Below, piece after piece: positions 18,951 through 27,964 of a DNA stretch of 51,122 nucleotides. The notes under the pieces were generated by a model. That model was given only the letters and a program-made list of their open reading frames with translations, was not told the origin of the DNA and did no database searches. Source of the DNA: Rhodospirillaceae bacterium (GTDB lineage Bacteria; Pseudomonadota; Alphaproteobacteria; GCA-2731375); the NCBI GenBank assembly GCA_018667855.1, contig JABIRL010000033.1, forward strand, positions 1 to 51,122, read 5' to 3'. Every line of letters starts with the position of its first letter. Position 1 is the first letter of the stretch. A program made the translations under genes and the position numbers.

Positions 18951-19795
18951 GTCGTCTCCCTCATTTCCGGCCAAATAACAAAGCCCGTGCCCGATCGCCA
19001 GCTGTGCGATGGGGCATAGCCCAATACCTGCGCCGGACCTTGTGTGAAAGCCAGAGCAAAGGCCCAGGCCAGTAATTCCGCCGTGCCGCCCGAACCGGCC
19101 TCTTCCATTCTTTCGAGCGTACATTCGGCCAGCAGTTTTTCGTGATCGCCGTCGCATAAAAGATCCAGGAACCAAAGATCGAATTCTTCATCTATGAAGA
19201 AATACCGTGGCCCGCCCGGCTCGTGGGACAGACCTCCCGTTCCAATTACCGCGACGCGCTCATCGCCGTCGAACTCTTCAATCACCTGGCGCAAGATCAA
19301 CCCCACCTCGTAGGCGCGGCGCATTTCGGGGATGGGCGGCACGGTGCAATTCAAGGTGATGGGTATTATCGGCCGGACCATATCGGGGTTCAGGTGGGCC
19401 ACGGGCACGGAAACCGAGTCATCGAATTGCATGTCGCGCTTGTGTGACAGCGCCAGGCCGTGCCGTGCCGCCTGATTGACGATGAAACGCGCCAGGGCGC
19501 CATGGCCTTGCACCTGAAATTTCTCCAGCGCCAGCCATTCATCATACCAATCCGCTGGGCCGTTGTGGACGTCATCCACGCCCACCGTGTACTCTGGCGT
19601 ATTGCTCAGGGGCCAGTTCAGCAAATGATCGTTACCAATGATCAACAACAGATCAATATCCCGCTCATCCAGGTGATCGCGCATGGTCTCGAAGGCGGAC
19701 AGGGCCATGACCTGTTCTTCCTGGGGCGCGGCATCGAACCAACCGGTCAATCCCGGCGAATGTGTCATGGCCATGGCGGCGGCAACCTTGGCCAT
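18947..19795 (-). CDS. Class III extradiol ring-cleavage dioxygenase, LigB-type catalytic subunit
   Basis: The 282-residue protein keeps the iron and catalytic residues of LigB (protocatechuate 4,5-dioxygenase beta): His12 in MTHSPG, His57 in GNDHL, His190 in GTGGLSHEPGGP and Glu239 in GSGGTAE. These numbers nearly coincide with LigB His12, His61, His195 and Glu242. It should cleave a catechol-like ring next to the hydroxyls using Fe(II) and O2. The start at 19795 (MAKVAAAMAMTH) is set by alignment of His12 and lies two bases after the LigA stop. Protocatechuate, gallate or an aminophenol are possible substrates. Confidence 0.9.
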   Translation of the reverse strand: MAKVAAAMAMTHSPGLTGWFDAAPQEEQVMALSAFETMRDHLDERDIDLLLIIGNDHLLNWPLSNTPEYTVGVDDVHNGPADWYDEWLALEKFQVQGHGALARFIVNQAARHGLALSHKRDMQFDDSVSVPVAHLNPDMVRPIIPITLNCTVPPIPEMRRAYEVGLILRQVIEEFDGDERVAVIGTGGLSHEPGGPRYFFIDEEFDLWFLDLLCDGDHEKLLAECTLERMEEAGSGGTAELLAWAFALAFTQGPAQVLGYAPSHSWRSGTGFVIWPEMRETT

Positions 19796-19796
19796 T

Positions 19797-20141
19797 CTAT
19801 TCTTTCTCCCGGTCCCAGATGGTGCCGTCAAGGGCCGCCTGGGCTTCATCGGAAAAAGCATCCCGATAGGCGGTCAAGGCCGGGTGGTTGTTGGTCATGC
19901 CGGTGACGCCATAAAACAGACGCAGAATATGGGGGATCAGATATTGGTGGACGCCGATGTCCATCAGCCCGCGGATATCCACGGCTTTCAACGTCTCATA
20001 CTCCCGTTCGGAACAGCCGAACTCCCGACACAGATTTTCCAGATCCGTCAGCCAGCGTTCGCGCAACACCGCATCCTTGCGCACGTAATAGATCATGTCG
20101 TTGAGCGGCAGGGTCTTATCGACCCGCTCCACATTACCCAT
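19797..20141 (-). CDS. Extradiol dioxygenase small subunit, LigA-type
   Basis: The 114-residue helical protein begins MGNVERVDKTLPLNDMIYYV and contains LKAVDIRGLMDIGVHQYLIPHI, typical of the LigA superfamily subunit (PF07746), which caps the active site of LigB. Its gene directly precedes ligB, as in lig operons. The start at 20141 overlaps the upstream cupin stop by eight bases. Together with LigB it should make a class III dioxygenase heteromer. It has no catalytic metal residues of its own. Confidence 0.85.
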   Translation of the reverse strand: MGNVERVDKTLPLNDMIYYVRKDAVLRERWLTDLENLCREFGCSEREYETLKAVDIRGLMDIGVHQYLIPHILRLFYGVTGMTNNHPALTAYRDAFSDEAQAALDGTIWDREKE

Positions 20142-20514
20142 TCGCCGCGCCCTCCATTGTCTTTCGCGGATTGGGCAGGCCCGGCCCTTTGGTGAAGACG
20201 ACCACCAGGCGCCGCCCATCCAGGGTATTGACCCCGTGCTCGGTTCCCTTGGGCACGAAGACGACGCTGCCCTTCCGGATCGGCATGTCCTCCGCTTCGG
20301 CGAAGGTGATGACACCTTCGCCGTCCATGCAGAAGAAAATCTCATCCTGATTGGGATGAACATGAAACTTGGTGAACTGCCCCGGCTCGTAGCAGACCAA
20401 TTCGCAGACAACGATGTCCGACTGGAACAGCTTCTTGCGCACCAGGCGCGCGTCCTTGTCGAATTCGATCAGGTCATCGAAATTCATCGCTGTAATCGCA
20501 TCTGTCAACGCCAT
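20134..20514 (-). CDS. Small cupin-domain protein
   Basis: This 126-residue single-domain cupin is the first gene of the ligAB-acetamidase operon. Metal-site motif 1 reads HVHPNQDEIF (His51, His53, Glu58) and motif 2 contains GTEHGV (His93), so a 3-His/1-Glu metal site is likely. It has the size of 3-hydroxyanthranilate-dioxygenase-like or isomerase cupins and may itself act on an aromatic or ring-opened compound. The ATG at 20514 follows a weak TTAAGG; an internal ATG (MNFDDL) ten codons later is an alternative start. Confidence 0.8.
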   Translation of the reverse strand: MALTDAITAMNFDDLIEFDKDARLVRKKLFQSDIVVCELVCYEPGQFTKFHVHPNQDEIFFCMDGEGVITFAEAEDMPIRKGSVVFVPKGTEHGVNTLDGRRLVVVFTKGPGLPNPRKTMEGAANG

Positions 20515-20638
20515 GGCCTTAACCGTCTCTGTCGAAGTCCACCGGTGAGAGTAGTTCTGAGTATTCTTTACAGCAATTTTGACTGGACCAGCGGGGAGAA
20601 TTCAATAATTGCAGGACAAGATCCGCTTTTTCTGACGT

Positions 20639-22096
20639 CTAGTTTTTCTGAACGACCGCCAGCAACTGAATTCCGGAACTGTCCTGCAGGATTTCGACCG
20701 GCGTGTCATTGAATTTGGAGCGCCTGAACAAATCCCGAAGATCATCGGGAGAACGGTAGATCAGAACCCATTCCAACAGATGGTCCATGAAAGATCTATC
20801 CTTGCTGCCCTGGGCAAAGTTGCCGAACGCCGCCGTCCCACCCGGTTTTAAATTGTCGAAAGTCCAATCCAGCAACGCGACGACAAGGCGTTCCTCCAAA
20901 TAGTCGATCAGTCCCATGCTGTAGATAATCTGTTGCGGCTTAACTCTGATCCGCCCGCGCCCGAGAGCCAGGCGCACGACATTCTCCTGCCCGAAGGTGA
21001 ACCTGTCGCCGAGGCCGCTTTTCTGAGCAATCATGCTGGCAAACTCAATGGCCTCAGCGTCGATGTCGAGACAGGTCGCGTGTAAATTTGCGGGCGCGGC
21101 CGGGTCCAGTAAATCGAAGATCTCCCGCGCCGGGCCGCTGGCAATGCTACAGATCGGCATGGGGCTATCGCCATTCCAGTCCTCGCCGGAATTTCTGATC
21201 AATTTGCCTATCATGTCGCGGCGATTGCGAACCGCATCGCAAGACGCGCCGTCCAGTTCCCACCGATCAATGCAGGGGCCTAGCCGGCCATCGCCGATGG
21301 CCTCATTCGCATAAACTAATTCGATGGTTCCATAGTCTCCCGAGTAACCGCGTGGTTTGGTGTAGGCGCGATCATGGTAACTGCTGGTCATGAAGTGAGG
21401 GAACGTTTCTCTCAGTACATATGCGCCGATAGCCTTGTCCATGAGCGCTTCCTGCTCAATGTGCTTATTTAGGCTACTCTTCAGTTCTTCGCAGGCGCCC
21501 TCCACATTGCGTTGAATATGTTCACCCTCCGCCTGGTTTTGGATGATCATGTGTTCAGTGTGCAGCATTGCATCTTTAAACGACTCAACGTCCCGCACCA
21601 GGCCGGGCGGCAAATCCTTACCTTTCAGTTGGCCGGTGTGAGGCGGTGAGAACAATTGGACTTCGGCAATCTCTTCGACCATGAGTTTGGGGAACATCGC
21701 CGAGGTCTCGCGAAGCCGAGCAGACAGATTGACGGCAAGTGATTGGTAGAATCGAGTCGCTAGTCCAGGAACCGAGAATAAGAGCGCGTTGATGGTGTCC
21801 GATGAAATGATGAGAACTTCCACCGCTTCATCGGCGATGACAAAGGCGCTGGCGCCATTTCCTTCCAGAAAAGACATGTCGCCGAAGAACTCATTCATCC
21901 CAAGGCTGGCAATGACGATCCCCTTGCCGAGATGCCCGCGCTCGACCCGGCATGAACCGGACAAAATGACAAACAGCCTGCGACGGCGATCTCCTTCTTC
22001 CAGAATTACGTCGTCTTTTTTGAATTGTTGGATTTCGCCTTTTTCCATGAAAAGGGCACGGTCATCCGCCGTCAAGAACTCGAAGACGGTATCCAA
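20639..22096 (-). CDS. Cyclic-nucleotide-binding-like domain fused to a class I methyltransferase-like domain
   Basis: The roughly 485-residue protein has a CRP-type beta-roll sensor (1-130) with VILEEGDRRRRLFVILSGS and FFGDMSFLEGNGASAFVIA. The phosphate-binding cassette has Gly-Ala-Ser where CRP has Arg-Ser, so the cAMP-binding arginine is missing and another signal is likely. A helical linker (about 130-230) leads to a SAM-methyltransferase-like domain with PICSIASGPAREIF and YSMGLIDYLEE segments. It resembles proteins annotated as 3-hydroxypalmitate methyl ester (extracellular factor) biosynthesis proteins. The start is a TTG at 22096 placed six bases after GGGGAGG; an ATG at 22207 is possible but has no clear ribosome-binding site. 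Confidence 0.75.
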   Translation of the reverse strand: MDTVFEFLTADDRALFMEKGEIQQFKKDDVILEEGDRRRRLFVILSGSCRVERGHLGKGIVIASLGMNEFFGDMSFLEGNGASAFVIADEAVEVLIISSDTINALLFSVPGLATRFYQSLAVNLSARLRETSAMFPKLMVEEIAEVQLFSPPHTGQLKGKDLPPGLVRDVESFKDAMLHTEHMIIQNQAEGEHIQRNVEGACEELKSSLNKHIEQEALMDKAIGAYVLRETFPHFMTSSYHDRAYTKPRGYSGDYGTIELVYANEAIGDGRLGPCIDRWELDGASCDAVRNRRDMIGKLIRNSGEDWNGDSPMPICSIASGPAREIFDLLDPAAPANLHATCLDIDAEAIEFASMIAQKSGLGDRFTFGQENVVRLALGRGRIRVKPQQIIYSMGLIDYLEERLVVALLDWTFDNLKPGGTAAFGNFAQGSKDRSFMDHLLEWVLIYRSPDDLRDLFRRSKFNDTPVEILQDSSGIQLLAVVQKN

Positions 22097-22272
22097 TACT
22101 ACCTCCCCACCGTCGCCCGGCGCGCATTGAAGAATTGCAGAAATTGATCCGGACCGTCCGCAGTCACAATCGAAGCCCGATATGCGACGGCCCCGCAACC
22201 TTGGCATCAATTGTTATGTTAAACAATTTCCGCGTATTGGGAAGCCTTCGATTTGTTCCTTGCTGCTGGGCG

Positions 22273-23595
22273 TTACACCTTTATCCCGGCCCAGCCACGC
22301 CGGCGCCACAACTCGACAAAAACAGCGGCCTGAATGGTCCGGTAAAGGGCTTGCGTGGTCCAGACCGAGAACAGGCCAAGGCCAAGCTGCGGCCCGACCA
22401 ACCAGGCCAGGGGCAGGCCGACCAGCCATTGGCTTCCTACCGACACCACCATGACCTGCTTTGCCGCTCCCGCGCCAAGCAGGGCGTGCAGTAGGACCAG
22501 GCCGATGCCGTCGATGAACATCGTACCGCCCATCAAGCGCAATGAAGGCCGGGTCATGGCGATGACATCGGGGTCATAAATAAAACCGGCCAGGATCAAA
22601 TCCGGCACCAGCAATGCGGGAAGACCGATCAGGCCGAGGCTGACCACGGCAACCTTTGTCACATCCCAAGCCCAGCGGTAGGCTTCATCCGGTTCATTGC
22701 GGCCCAGGGCTTCGCTGACCAGGGTCAGGGCCGCCAGGCCCAGGCCGACGGCGGGAAGAATGGCCACCAATGCCATGGTTATCAGAACATTGGTGCCGGC
22801 GGTCTCGGCCGTGCCCATGCGGCCGACGATCCAGAAGATGGCGGTGAAGCCGGCGGCAAACAGGAATTCCTGGATCGCCGTGGGTATCGCCAATTGCAGC
22901 ATGGTGGCCATGGTTTCGCGGCGGGGGATGCGTCTGAGGAAGCCGTTTTTCCGCGCCCGTTTCCAGGCAAGCACGAAATGGATCGCCGTGCCCAGAAACA
23001 ATGCGATGGTGGTGCCGAGGCCGGCGCCCCGGGTGCCCAGTTCGGGCATTCCGAACTTTCCGAAAATCAGGGTGTAGCTGATGGCCGCGTTGGCTACATG
23101 GATGAACAGCAAAACATACATATAGACCCGGCTTTGCGAGGTACCGGTCCAGTAGCCCCGAAAGGCGAAGTTCATACCGACGGCGGTGATGCTGAGCAGA
23201 AGAGCGTCATAATAGGGCAGGCCCGCATTGACGACGCCCGGCGTCGAATTGATGAGGGGAAATATGCTCGCCGACAGTGCAAGCAGCACAATGGTCAAAG
23301 GCAGACCGACCAACAAGGCCAGGACCAAACCGCCGGTCAGCGGCACGGCCGACTCGTTTCCCCGCCCTTCACCCACGCGCCGGGCCGCCATAGCCTGCAC
23401 GCCGGACGACAGCCCCATCACCAATGCCGTCGCCATGAAAGCGACGAATGAGCCGGTGCCGACGCCGGCCAGGGCATCCGTACCCAAAAAGCCGACCATG
23501 GCCGTATCGACCAGATTGAGCACGGTCTGTGACATCATGGCGCCCACCAGGGGCAACGCCAGATGGCCGATCCGATTAAGCCGCGAACGATCCAT
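22273..23595 (-). CDS. MATE family multidrug/metabolite efflux protein
   Basis: The 440-residue integral membrane protein has about 12 hydrophobic helices. Its N-terminal half contains ALPLVGAMMSQTVLNLVDTAMVGFLG, the characteristic first-helix region of DinF/NorM-type MATE transporters with the D in the V-D-xx-M/F motif. MATE proteins export cationic drugs or metabolites using Na+ or H+. The ATG at 23595 (MDRSRLNRIGHLALPL) is chosen because upstream residues are not family-like. It is divergent from the luciferase-like gene across 76 bases. Confidence 0.88.
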   Translation of the reverse strand: MDRSRLNRIGHLALPLVGAMMSQTVLNLVDTAMVGFLGTDALAGVGTGSFVAFMATALVMGLSSGVQAMAARRVGEGRGNESAVPLTGGLVLALLVGLPLTIVLLALSASIFPLINSTPGVVNAGLPYYDALLLSITAVGMNFAFRGYWTGTSQSRVYMYVLLFIHVANAAISYTLIFGKFGMPELGTRGAGLGTTIALFLGTAIHFVLAWKRARKNGFLRRIPRRETMATMLQLAIPTAIQEFLFAAGFTAIFWIVGRMGTAETAGTNVLITMALVAILPAVGLGLAALTLVSEALGRNEPDEAYRWAWDVTKVAVVSLGLIGLPALLVPDLILAGFIYDPDVIAMTRPSLRLMGGTMFIDGIGLVLLHALLGAGAAKQVMVVSVGSQWLVGLPLAWLVGPQLGLGLFSVWTTQALYRTIQAAVFVELWRRRGWAGIKV

Positions 23596-23671
23596 AAGCG
23601 ATACCCGGTGAACAGACAGACGGCTGCACCATAGCCATTGCAGGGAGCCGGGAGAACCCGATAATGCCCCC

Positions 23672-24730
23672 ATGTCGAAACCAAGATTGAGCGTCCTGGA
23701 CCAATCACCCATCCGTACGGGCGGCAGCCCGGCCCAGGCCATAGGCGAGATGCTGGAACTGGCGCAACTGTGCGACCGCCTTGGCTATCACCGCTATTGG
23801 CTGGCCGAGCATCATGGCTCACCCGCCCTGGCCGGCTCCAGCCCGGAGATCCTGACAGCCCGCGTGGCGGGGCTGACGGAACGCATTCGTGTCGGTGCCG
23901 GCGGCGTCATGCTGACCCACTATGCGCCCCTGAAGGTGGCGGAGAATTTTCGTATGTTGGAGGCGCTGTTTCCGGGCCGCATCGACCTTGCCCTGGGCCG
24001 GGCGCCGGGCGGCGATCAACGGACCAACAAGGCTTTGACCGTAGGGCCGGTCGCCCTTGGGATCGAGCATTATTCGCAACAGATCCAGCGCCTGCTCGAA
24101 TTCCTAGACCAACACGCGACCGGCGAGCGTGATCGCGGCATCCATGCCCAGCCCGTGGGTCCGGACCAGCCGGAGGTCTGGCTGCTGGGCTCATCCATTC
24201 AATCAGCATTGTATGCGGCCGAGCTGGGCTTGCCGTATTCCTTTGCCCATTTCATCAACCACCATGACGGCCGCGAGATTATGGAGGCATATCGTCGGCA
24301 ATATTGTCCGTCCGAGACGGCCCCCCGACCGCAGGCCAGTATTGGTGTCTTCGTGATCTGCGCGGAAACCCAGGGCGAAGCCGATTTCCTGGCCCTCAGC
24401 CGGGAAGGCCTCTTGACCGACCAGCGGACTGGTTTCCCGGGTCCCGTACCGGAACCGGCGGCTGTCCGGGACCGGCGGTTTACCCCGCCGCAACAGCGCA
24501 TGATCGACCATTTCCGCCAACAGGTCATAGCCGGTCCGCCCCTTGCGGTGCATCAACGCCTTCAGGAATTAGCCGAAACCCACGGCGCCGGGGAATTGGT
24601 CGTGGTCACCATCACTTATGATTTCGAGGCCCGGAAACGATCCTATGAACTGCTGGCGGACGCCTTCGAGCTGACCTCAGTGCGCGATATAACCGCCGTC
24701 CACGGCCATGGCGGTGCCAGTGACGAATGA
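23672..24730 (+). CDS. LLM-class flavin-dependent monooxygenase (MsnO8/YhbW group)
   Basis: The 352-residue protein has the bacterial luciferase-like barrel. It contains YHRYWLAEHHGSPALAGSSPE, the usual flavin-monooxygenase AEHH segment, plus RIRVGAGGVMLTHYAPLKVAENFRML and LGRAPGGD. This is the common single-component layout of YhbW/MsnO8 proteins, which use reduced FMN or F420. The substrate is unknown. The end overlaps the convergent SDR gene by 54 bases. The C-terminal YDFEARKRSYELLADAF is family-like, so the overlap probably arises from a short extra tail rather than a false stop. Confidence 0.88.
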   Translation: MSKPRLSVLDQSPIRTGGSPAQAIGEMLELAQLCDRLGYHRYWLAEHHGSPALAGSSPEILTARVAGLTERIRVGAGGVMLTHYAPLKVAENFRMLEALFPGRIDLALGRAPGGDQRTNKALTVGPVALGIEHYSQQIQRLLEFLDQHATGERDRGIHAQPVGPDQPEVWLLGSSIQSALYAAELGLPYSFAHFINHHDGREIMEAYRRQYCPSETAPRPQASIGVFVICAETQGEADFLALSREGLLTDQRTGFPGPVPEPAAVRDRRFTPPQQRMIDHFRQQVIAGPPLAVHQRLQELAETHGAGELVVVTITYDFEARKRSYELLADAFELTSVRDITAVHGHGGASDE

Positions 24731-25441
24731 GGCGGAATCGGAGCAGAGCCAAACGGCGGCGGCGGCAACTTCCTCCGGCACCCCAAGGCGCCCCACCGGG
24801 TGATCAGCGAGGATCTGCGCCTTGCGTTCGGGGTGGCGCTCCAGAATACCGGTGACCAGCGGTGTTTCGATATAGCCGGGGCAGACGGCGTTCACACGGA
24901 TGCCGGCTTCGGCATAGGTCAGGGCGGCAGATTTGGTCAGCCCGACGACGCCATGCTTGGACGCGGTATAGGCGATGGGGTTGGAGGCGGAGCTGATCAG
25001 CCCCATGACGGAGGCCGTATTGACGATGGCGCCGCCGCCCTGTTTCAGCATTTCCGGGATTTGGTATTTCATGCAGAGCCAGACGCCCTTCAGGTTGATG
25101 CCGATGACCCGGTCCCACAACTCCTCGGAGTAATCCACCAACGGTACGATGTCGCCGGCGATGCCCGCATTGTTGTAAGCGAAATCCAAGCGGCCGTAAG
25201 TGGCGACGGTCTGCTTGACCAGCGCCTCCACCTCCCCGCCCTGGGATACGTCCGTGGTAACGCAGATCGCCTCACCCCCGCGCTGCTCGATCAAGGCCTT
25301 GGTATTGTCACTGCCCTCGGTATCCAGATCGGCGACAACGACCTTGGCGCCGCCTTCAGCGAATTTCAAGGCGGCGGCGCGGCCAATGCCCGACGCCGCC
25401 CCGGTGACAATGCCGGCACGGCCGGAAAAATCCTCTGCCAT
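24677..25441 (-). CDS. SDR family NAD(P)-dependent oxidoreductase
   Basis: The 254-residue classical short-chain dehydrogenase has TGAASGIG (cofactor motif), the acidic VVADLD that favours NAD(H), NNAG, catalytic Ser in TASVMG and YTASK (Tyr and Lys present), and the C-terminal AVDGGYIAH. It is complete, in contrast to the degenerate SDR half at 6154-7395. Its start follows the strong Shine-Dalgarno AAGGAGG, 11 bases after the stop of the aminotransferase, so the two are probably one transcript. The substrate is unknown. Confidence 0.92.
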   Translation of the reverse strand: MAEDFSGRAGIVTGAASGIGRAAALKFAEGGAKVVVADLDTEGSDNTKALIEQRGGEAICVTTDVSQGGEVEALVKQTVATYGRLDFAYNNAGIAGDIVPLVDYSEELWDRVIGINLKGVWLCMKYQIPEMLKQGGGAIVNTASVMGLISSASNPIAYTASKHGVVGLTKSAALTYAEAGIRVNAVCPGYIETPLVTGILERHPERKAQILADHPVGRLGVPEEVAAAAVWLCSDSASFVTGTAMAVDGGYIAH

Positions 25442-25452
25442 GGTTGTCCTCC

Positions 25453-26826
25453 TTATGTGCGCGGCAGATCGTCTTCCGCCATCAACATGCTAACCGCCTG
25501 TTCGAACGCGGCCACGGTCTGTTCCAGATCATTGTCGTCGTGGGTGGCCGAGATGACGCCGCCGCCGGCGCCGGAAATATCGACGCCGCCGATCAGCAAG
25601 GCCAGGCGCAACTTATTCATCAGGCCCGGCGGTTTGGACTTCAGATCCTGATAGGGAATGGCAAGGGGATCAAAATTCAGAGGATCGATTTTCAAACCGG
25701 TTCCATTCATGAAGACGAAAAAGCTGGCCTGCTGGCCATAGGCCGCCCAGCCCAGGCCGGCATCCGCGAAGACCTGGTTCAATCGTGGCCGCAAGGCGGC
25801 GCCAAAGGCGGCGGCCCGATCCGTGGCGTCTGTATCGGCGATGATCTCCAGCGTTTTGGCACCCGCCGCCGCCGACAGGGGGTTGGCATTAAAGGTGCCG
25901 GGATGATGGATCTTCTCGAAGCCCCGGTCCGCCGAGGCCTGGAAATCCAGATGATCGAGAATATCAGCCCGCCCCGCGACCGCACCGCCCGGCAGACCGC
26001 CGGCCAGGATCTTGGCCAGGCTGCTGAGATCGGGCGTTACACCCAGCAAACCCTGGGCGCCGCCCTGATGCACGCGAAAGCCGGTGACCACCTCGTCCAT
26101 GATCAACAGAACGCCATGTTGTTCGGTAATTTCACGCAACTGCACAACAAACCCCGGCGCCAGGGGCGCCATGCCGCCGCCGGAGCCCGTGGGCTCCAGG
26201 ATAACGGCGGCAATTTCCGGGTCTTTCTTCAAGGTCTCCGCCACGGCATCAATATCGTCGGGATCCAGCAGCACCACCTGCGCGGCAACTTCCGGCAACA
26301 CGCCGGGAGTGGCGGTGCCGTCGAAATGACCGCTAACGCCAAAAGCCATGTGATCATGCCAGCCATGGAAATGGGTCCGGAAGCGGGCAATCTTGTTTCG
26401 CCCCGTGTAGGCACGCGCCAGGCGCATGGCCAGCAAGGTCGCCTCCGTCCCCGAGGCGGTGAAACGGATGCGCTCGGCCGAGGGCATGAGTTTCTGTACC
26501 GCCGCCGCCCAGGCCACCTCGAACTGGTGGGAAGAGCCGAAATGGGTGCCCGCCGCCAGGGCCTCCTGAATGCAGGCCTCCACCTCTTGATTGCGGTGGC
26601 CCAGCATCAAGGCCCCATGACCACCAAAATAATCCACATATTCATTGCCGTCGGCATCCCACTTGCGGGAGCCTTTGGCACGCTCCACATAGATGCCGTA
26701 TGGCGTTGTATGCCGGGAATCATGCGTGATGGCGGAGGGGAAGTAGGCGCCGGCCTTTTCGGCCAGGGCCAGGGATGACGGCGTCCGCTGCATGTATTTG
26801 TTCTGGATCGGGGAATTGCTTAGCAT
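25453..26826 (-). CDS. Class III PLP-dependent aminotransferase (glutamate-1-semialdehyde aminomutase-like group)
   Basis: The 457-residue fold-type I PLP enzyme has the cofactor-binding FTASGTEATLLAMRLARAYTG, the PLP-contact LIMDEVVTGFR and the Schiff-base lysine in SLAKILAGGLPGGAVAG. Class III members transfer amino groups to or from omega-amino acids or aldehydes, or shift the amino group within a substrate. The sequence is closer to the HemL-like group than to AcOAT, but hemL function is not indicated by context. It precedes an SDR, suggesting amine oxidation or reduction steps in one pathway. Confidence 0.9.
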   Translation of the reverse strand: MLSNSPIQNKYMQRTPSSLALAEKAGAYFPSAITHDSRHTTPYGIYVERAKGSRKWDADGNEYVDYFGGHGALMLGHRNQEVEACIQEALAAGTHFGSSHQFEVAWAAAVQKLMPSAERIRFTASGTEATLLAMRLARAYTGRNKIARFRTHFHGWHDHMAFGVSGHFDGTATPGVLPEVAAQVVLLDPDDIDAVAETLKKDPEIAAVILEPTGSGGGMAPLAPGFVVQLREITEQHGVLLIMDEVVTGFRVHQGGAQGLLGVTPDLSSLAKILAGGLPGGAVAGRADILDHLDFQASADRGFEKIHHPGTFNANPLSAAAGAKTLEIIADTDATDRAAAFGAALRPRLNQVFADAGLGWAAYGQQASFFVFMNGTGLKIDPLNFDPLAIPYQDLKSKPPGLMNKLRLALLIGGVDISGAGGGVISATHDDNDLEQTVAAFEQAVSMLMAEDDLPRT

Positions 26827-26943
26827 TTTCGGGGCCCATTCGGTTCATCAAATTCCCAACAATGTTAGCATTCCCCAGCCAGGCATGAAATGCGGATCGA
26901 AATAATGCTGGTCAACAAGCTGGCGGAACTTTAGAGATTTGCC

Positions 26944-27936
26944 ATGACCGACGATGCGACATTGGGCGAGGAGTTCCGCGATGACGGTCGCGGGGCCAAG
27001 ACGTTGCCCCCGTCATTGATCAAGGCGTTGTCACGGCAGGATGATCGCAAGGCATGGCTTTCCGTGCTTTCATTGCTCGCCGTTCTGGCCGCCTGTATTG
27101 GCGCGGCCGTTGTGTGGTGGACACCCTGGGTGATCCTTCCCGCCATTTTTATCATCGCCTCGCGGCAGCAGGCCTGTTTCGTTCTGGCCCATGACGCAGC
27201 CCATTACCGCCTGTTCAAAAGCCGCCGTCTCAATGATTTTGTCGGGCGCGCCCTGGCCACGCCGGTCGGCATATCCATGCGCACCTATCGCGTTGTTCAC
27301 CGGCTGCATCACAATCATCTGTACGGCGCCCAGGATCCGGACATCCCCCTGCATGGTGGCTACCCCCGCGGACGGCGTTATCTGATTCGGAAGTTACTGG
27401 GCGATCTGACCGGACGGACGGCACCCAAGACCTTCGCCTATTTCCTCGGTGCGCCTGCGATCAATGATGAAGCGCCTGGATCAAACCGACCGCTGCACGA
27501 CACGACACCGGCCTTGCGCCGTGCGGCACGCCAGGACCGTTTGTTTGTGGTGGGCTTTCATCTGGGCGCGCCGCTTCTGGCTCTGGCAACGGGTCACTTC
27601 CTGACTTATCTGATTCTGTGGATCCTGCCGCTTTGCACCGTGCTTCAAGCCCTGCTGCGTTTTCGCGCCATTTGCGAACATGGCGCGGTAAAGGATCAGC
27701 AATCGCCCCTGCTGGCGGCGCGGACCAATCTGGGTCCGGCCTGGCTGCTGTGGTATCTGTTCCCCTACAAGGTGAACTATCACATTGAGCATCACCTTTA
27801 TCCCGCCATTCCCCACTACAATCTGCCGGCCTGTCACCGGGAGTTGCAACTGCGCGGCTTGCTGGACGGGGCGGAGGTCCGGCATATTTTCTTCACGACC
27901 GAATTGGTCAGCGCCGATCCGGTGCCGGCCATCTGA
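26944..27936 (+). CDS. Membrane fatty acid desaturase family protein
   Basis: The 330-residue protein has the three histidine boxes of di-iron membrane desaturases: HDAAH (83-87), HRLHH (119-123) and HIEHH (280-284). Hydrophobic stretches flank residues 38-78 and 180-225. It would introduce a double bond into an acyl lipid or act as a related hydroxylase or ketolase. It begins at an ATG 117 bases from the divergent aminotransferase start. A carbonic anhydrase gene follows after 28 bases. Confidence 0.88.
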   Translation: MTDDATLGEEFRDDGRGAKTLPPSLIKALSRQDDRKAWLSVLSLLAVLAACIGAAVVWWTPWVILPAIFIIASRQQACFVLAHDAAHYRLFKSRRLNDFVGRALATPVGISMRTYRVVHRLHHNHLYGAQDPDIPLHGGYPRGRRYLIRKLLGDLTGRTAPKTFAYFLGAPAINDEAPGSNRPLHDTTPALRRAARQDRLFVVGFHLGAPLLALATGHFLTYLILWILPLCTVLQALLRFRAICEHGAVKDQQSPLLAARTNLGPAWLLWYLFPYKVNYHIEHHLYPAIPHYNLPACHRELQLRGLLDGAEVRHIFFTTELVSADPVPAI

Positions 27937-27964
27937 ATTCCGGCAATCAGAGCGGAGAGATCAA

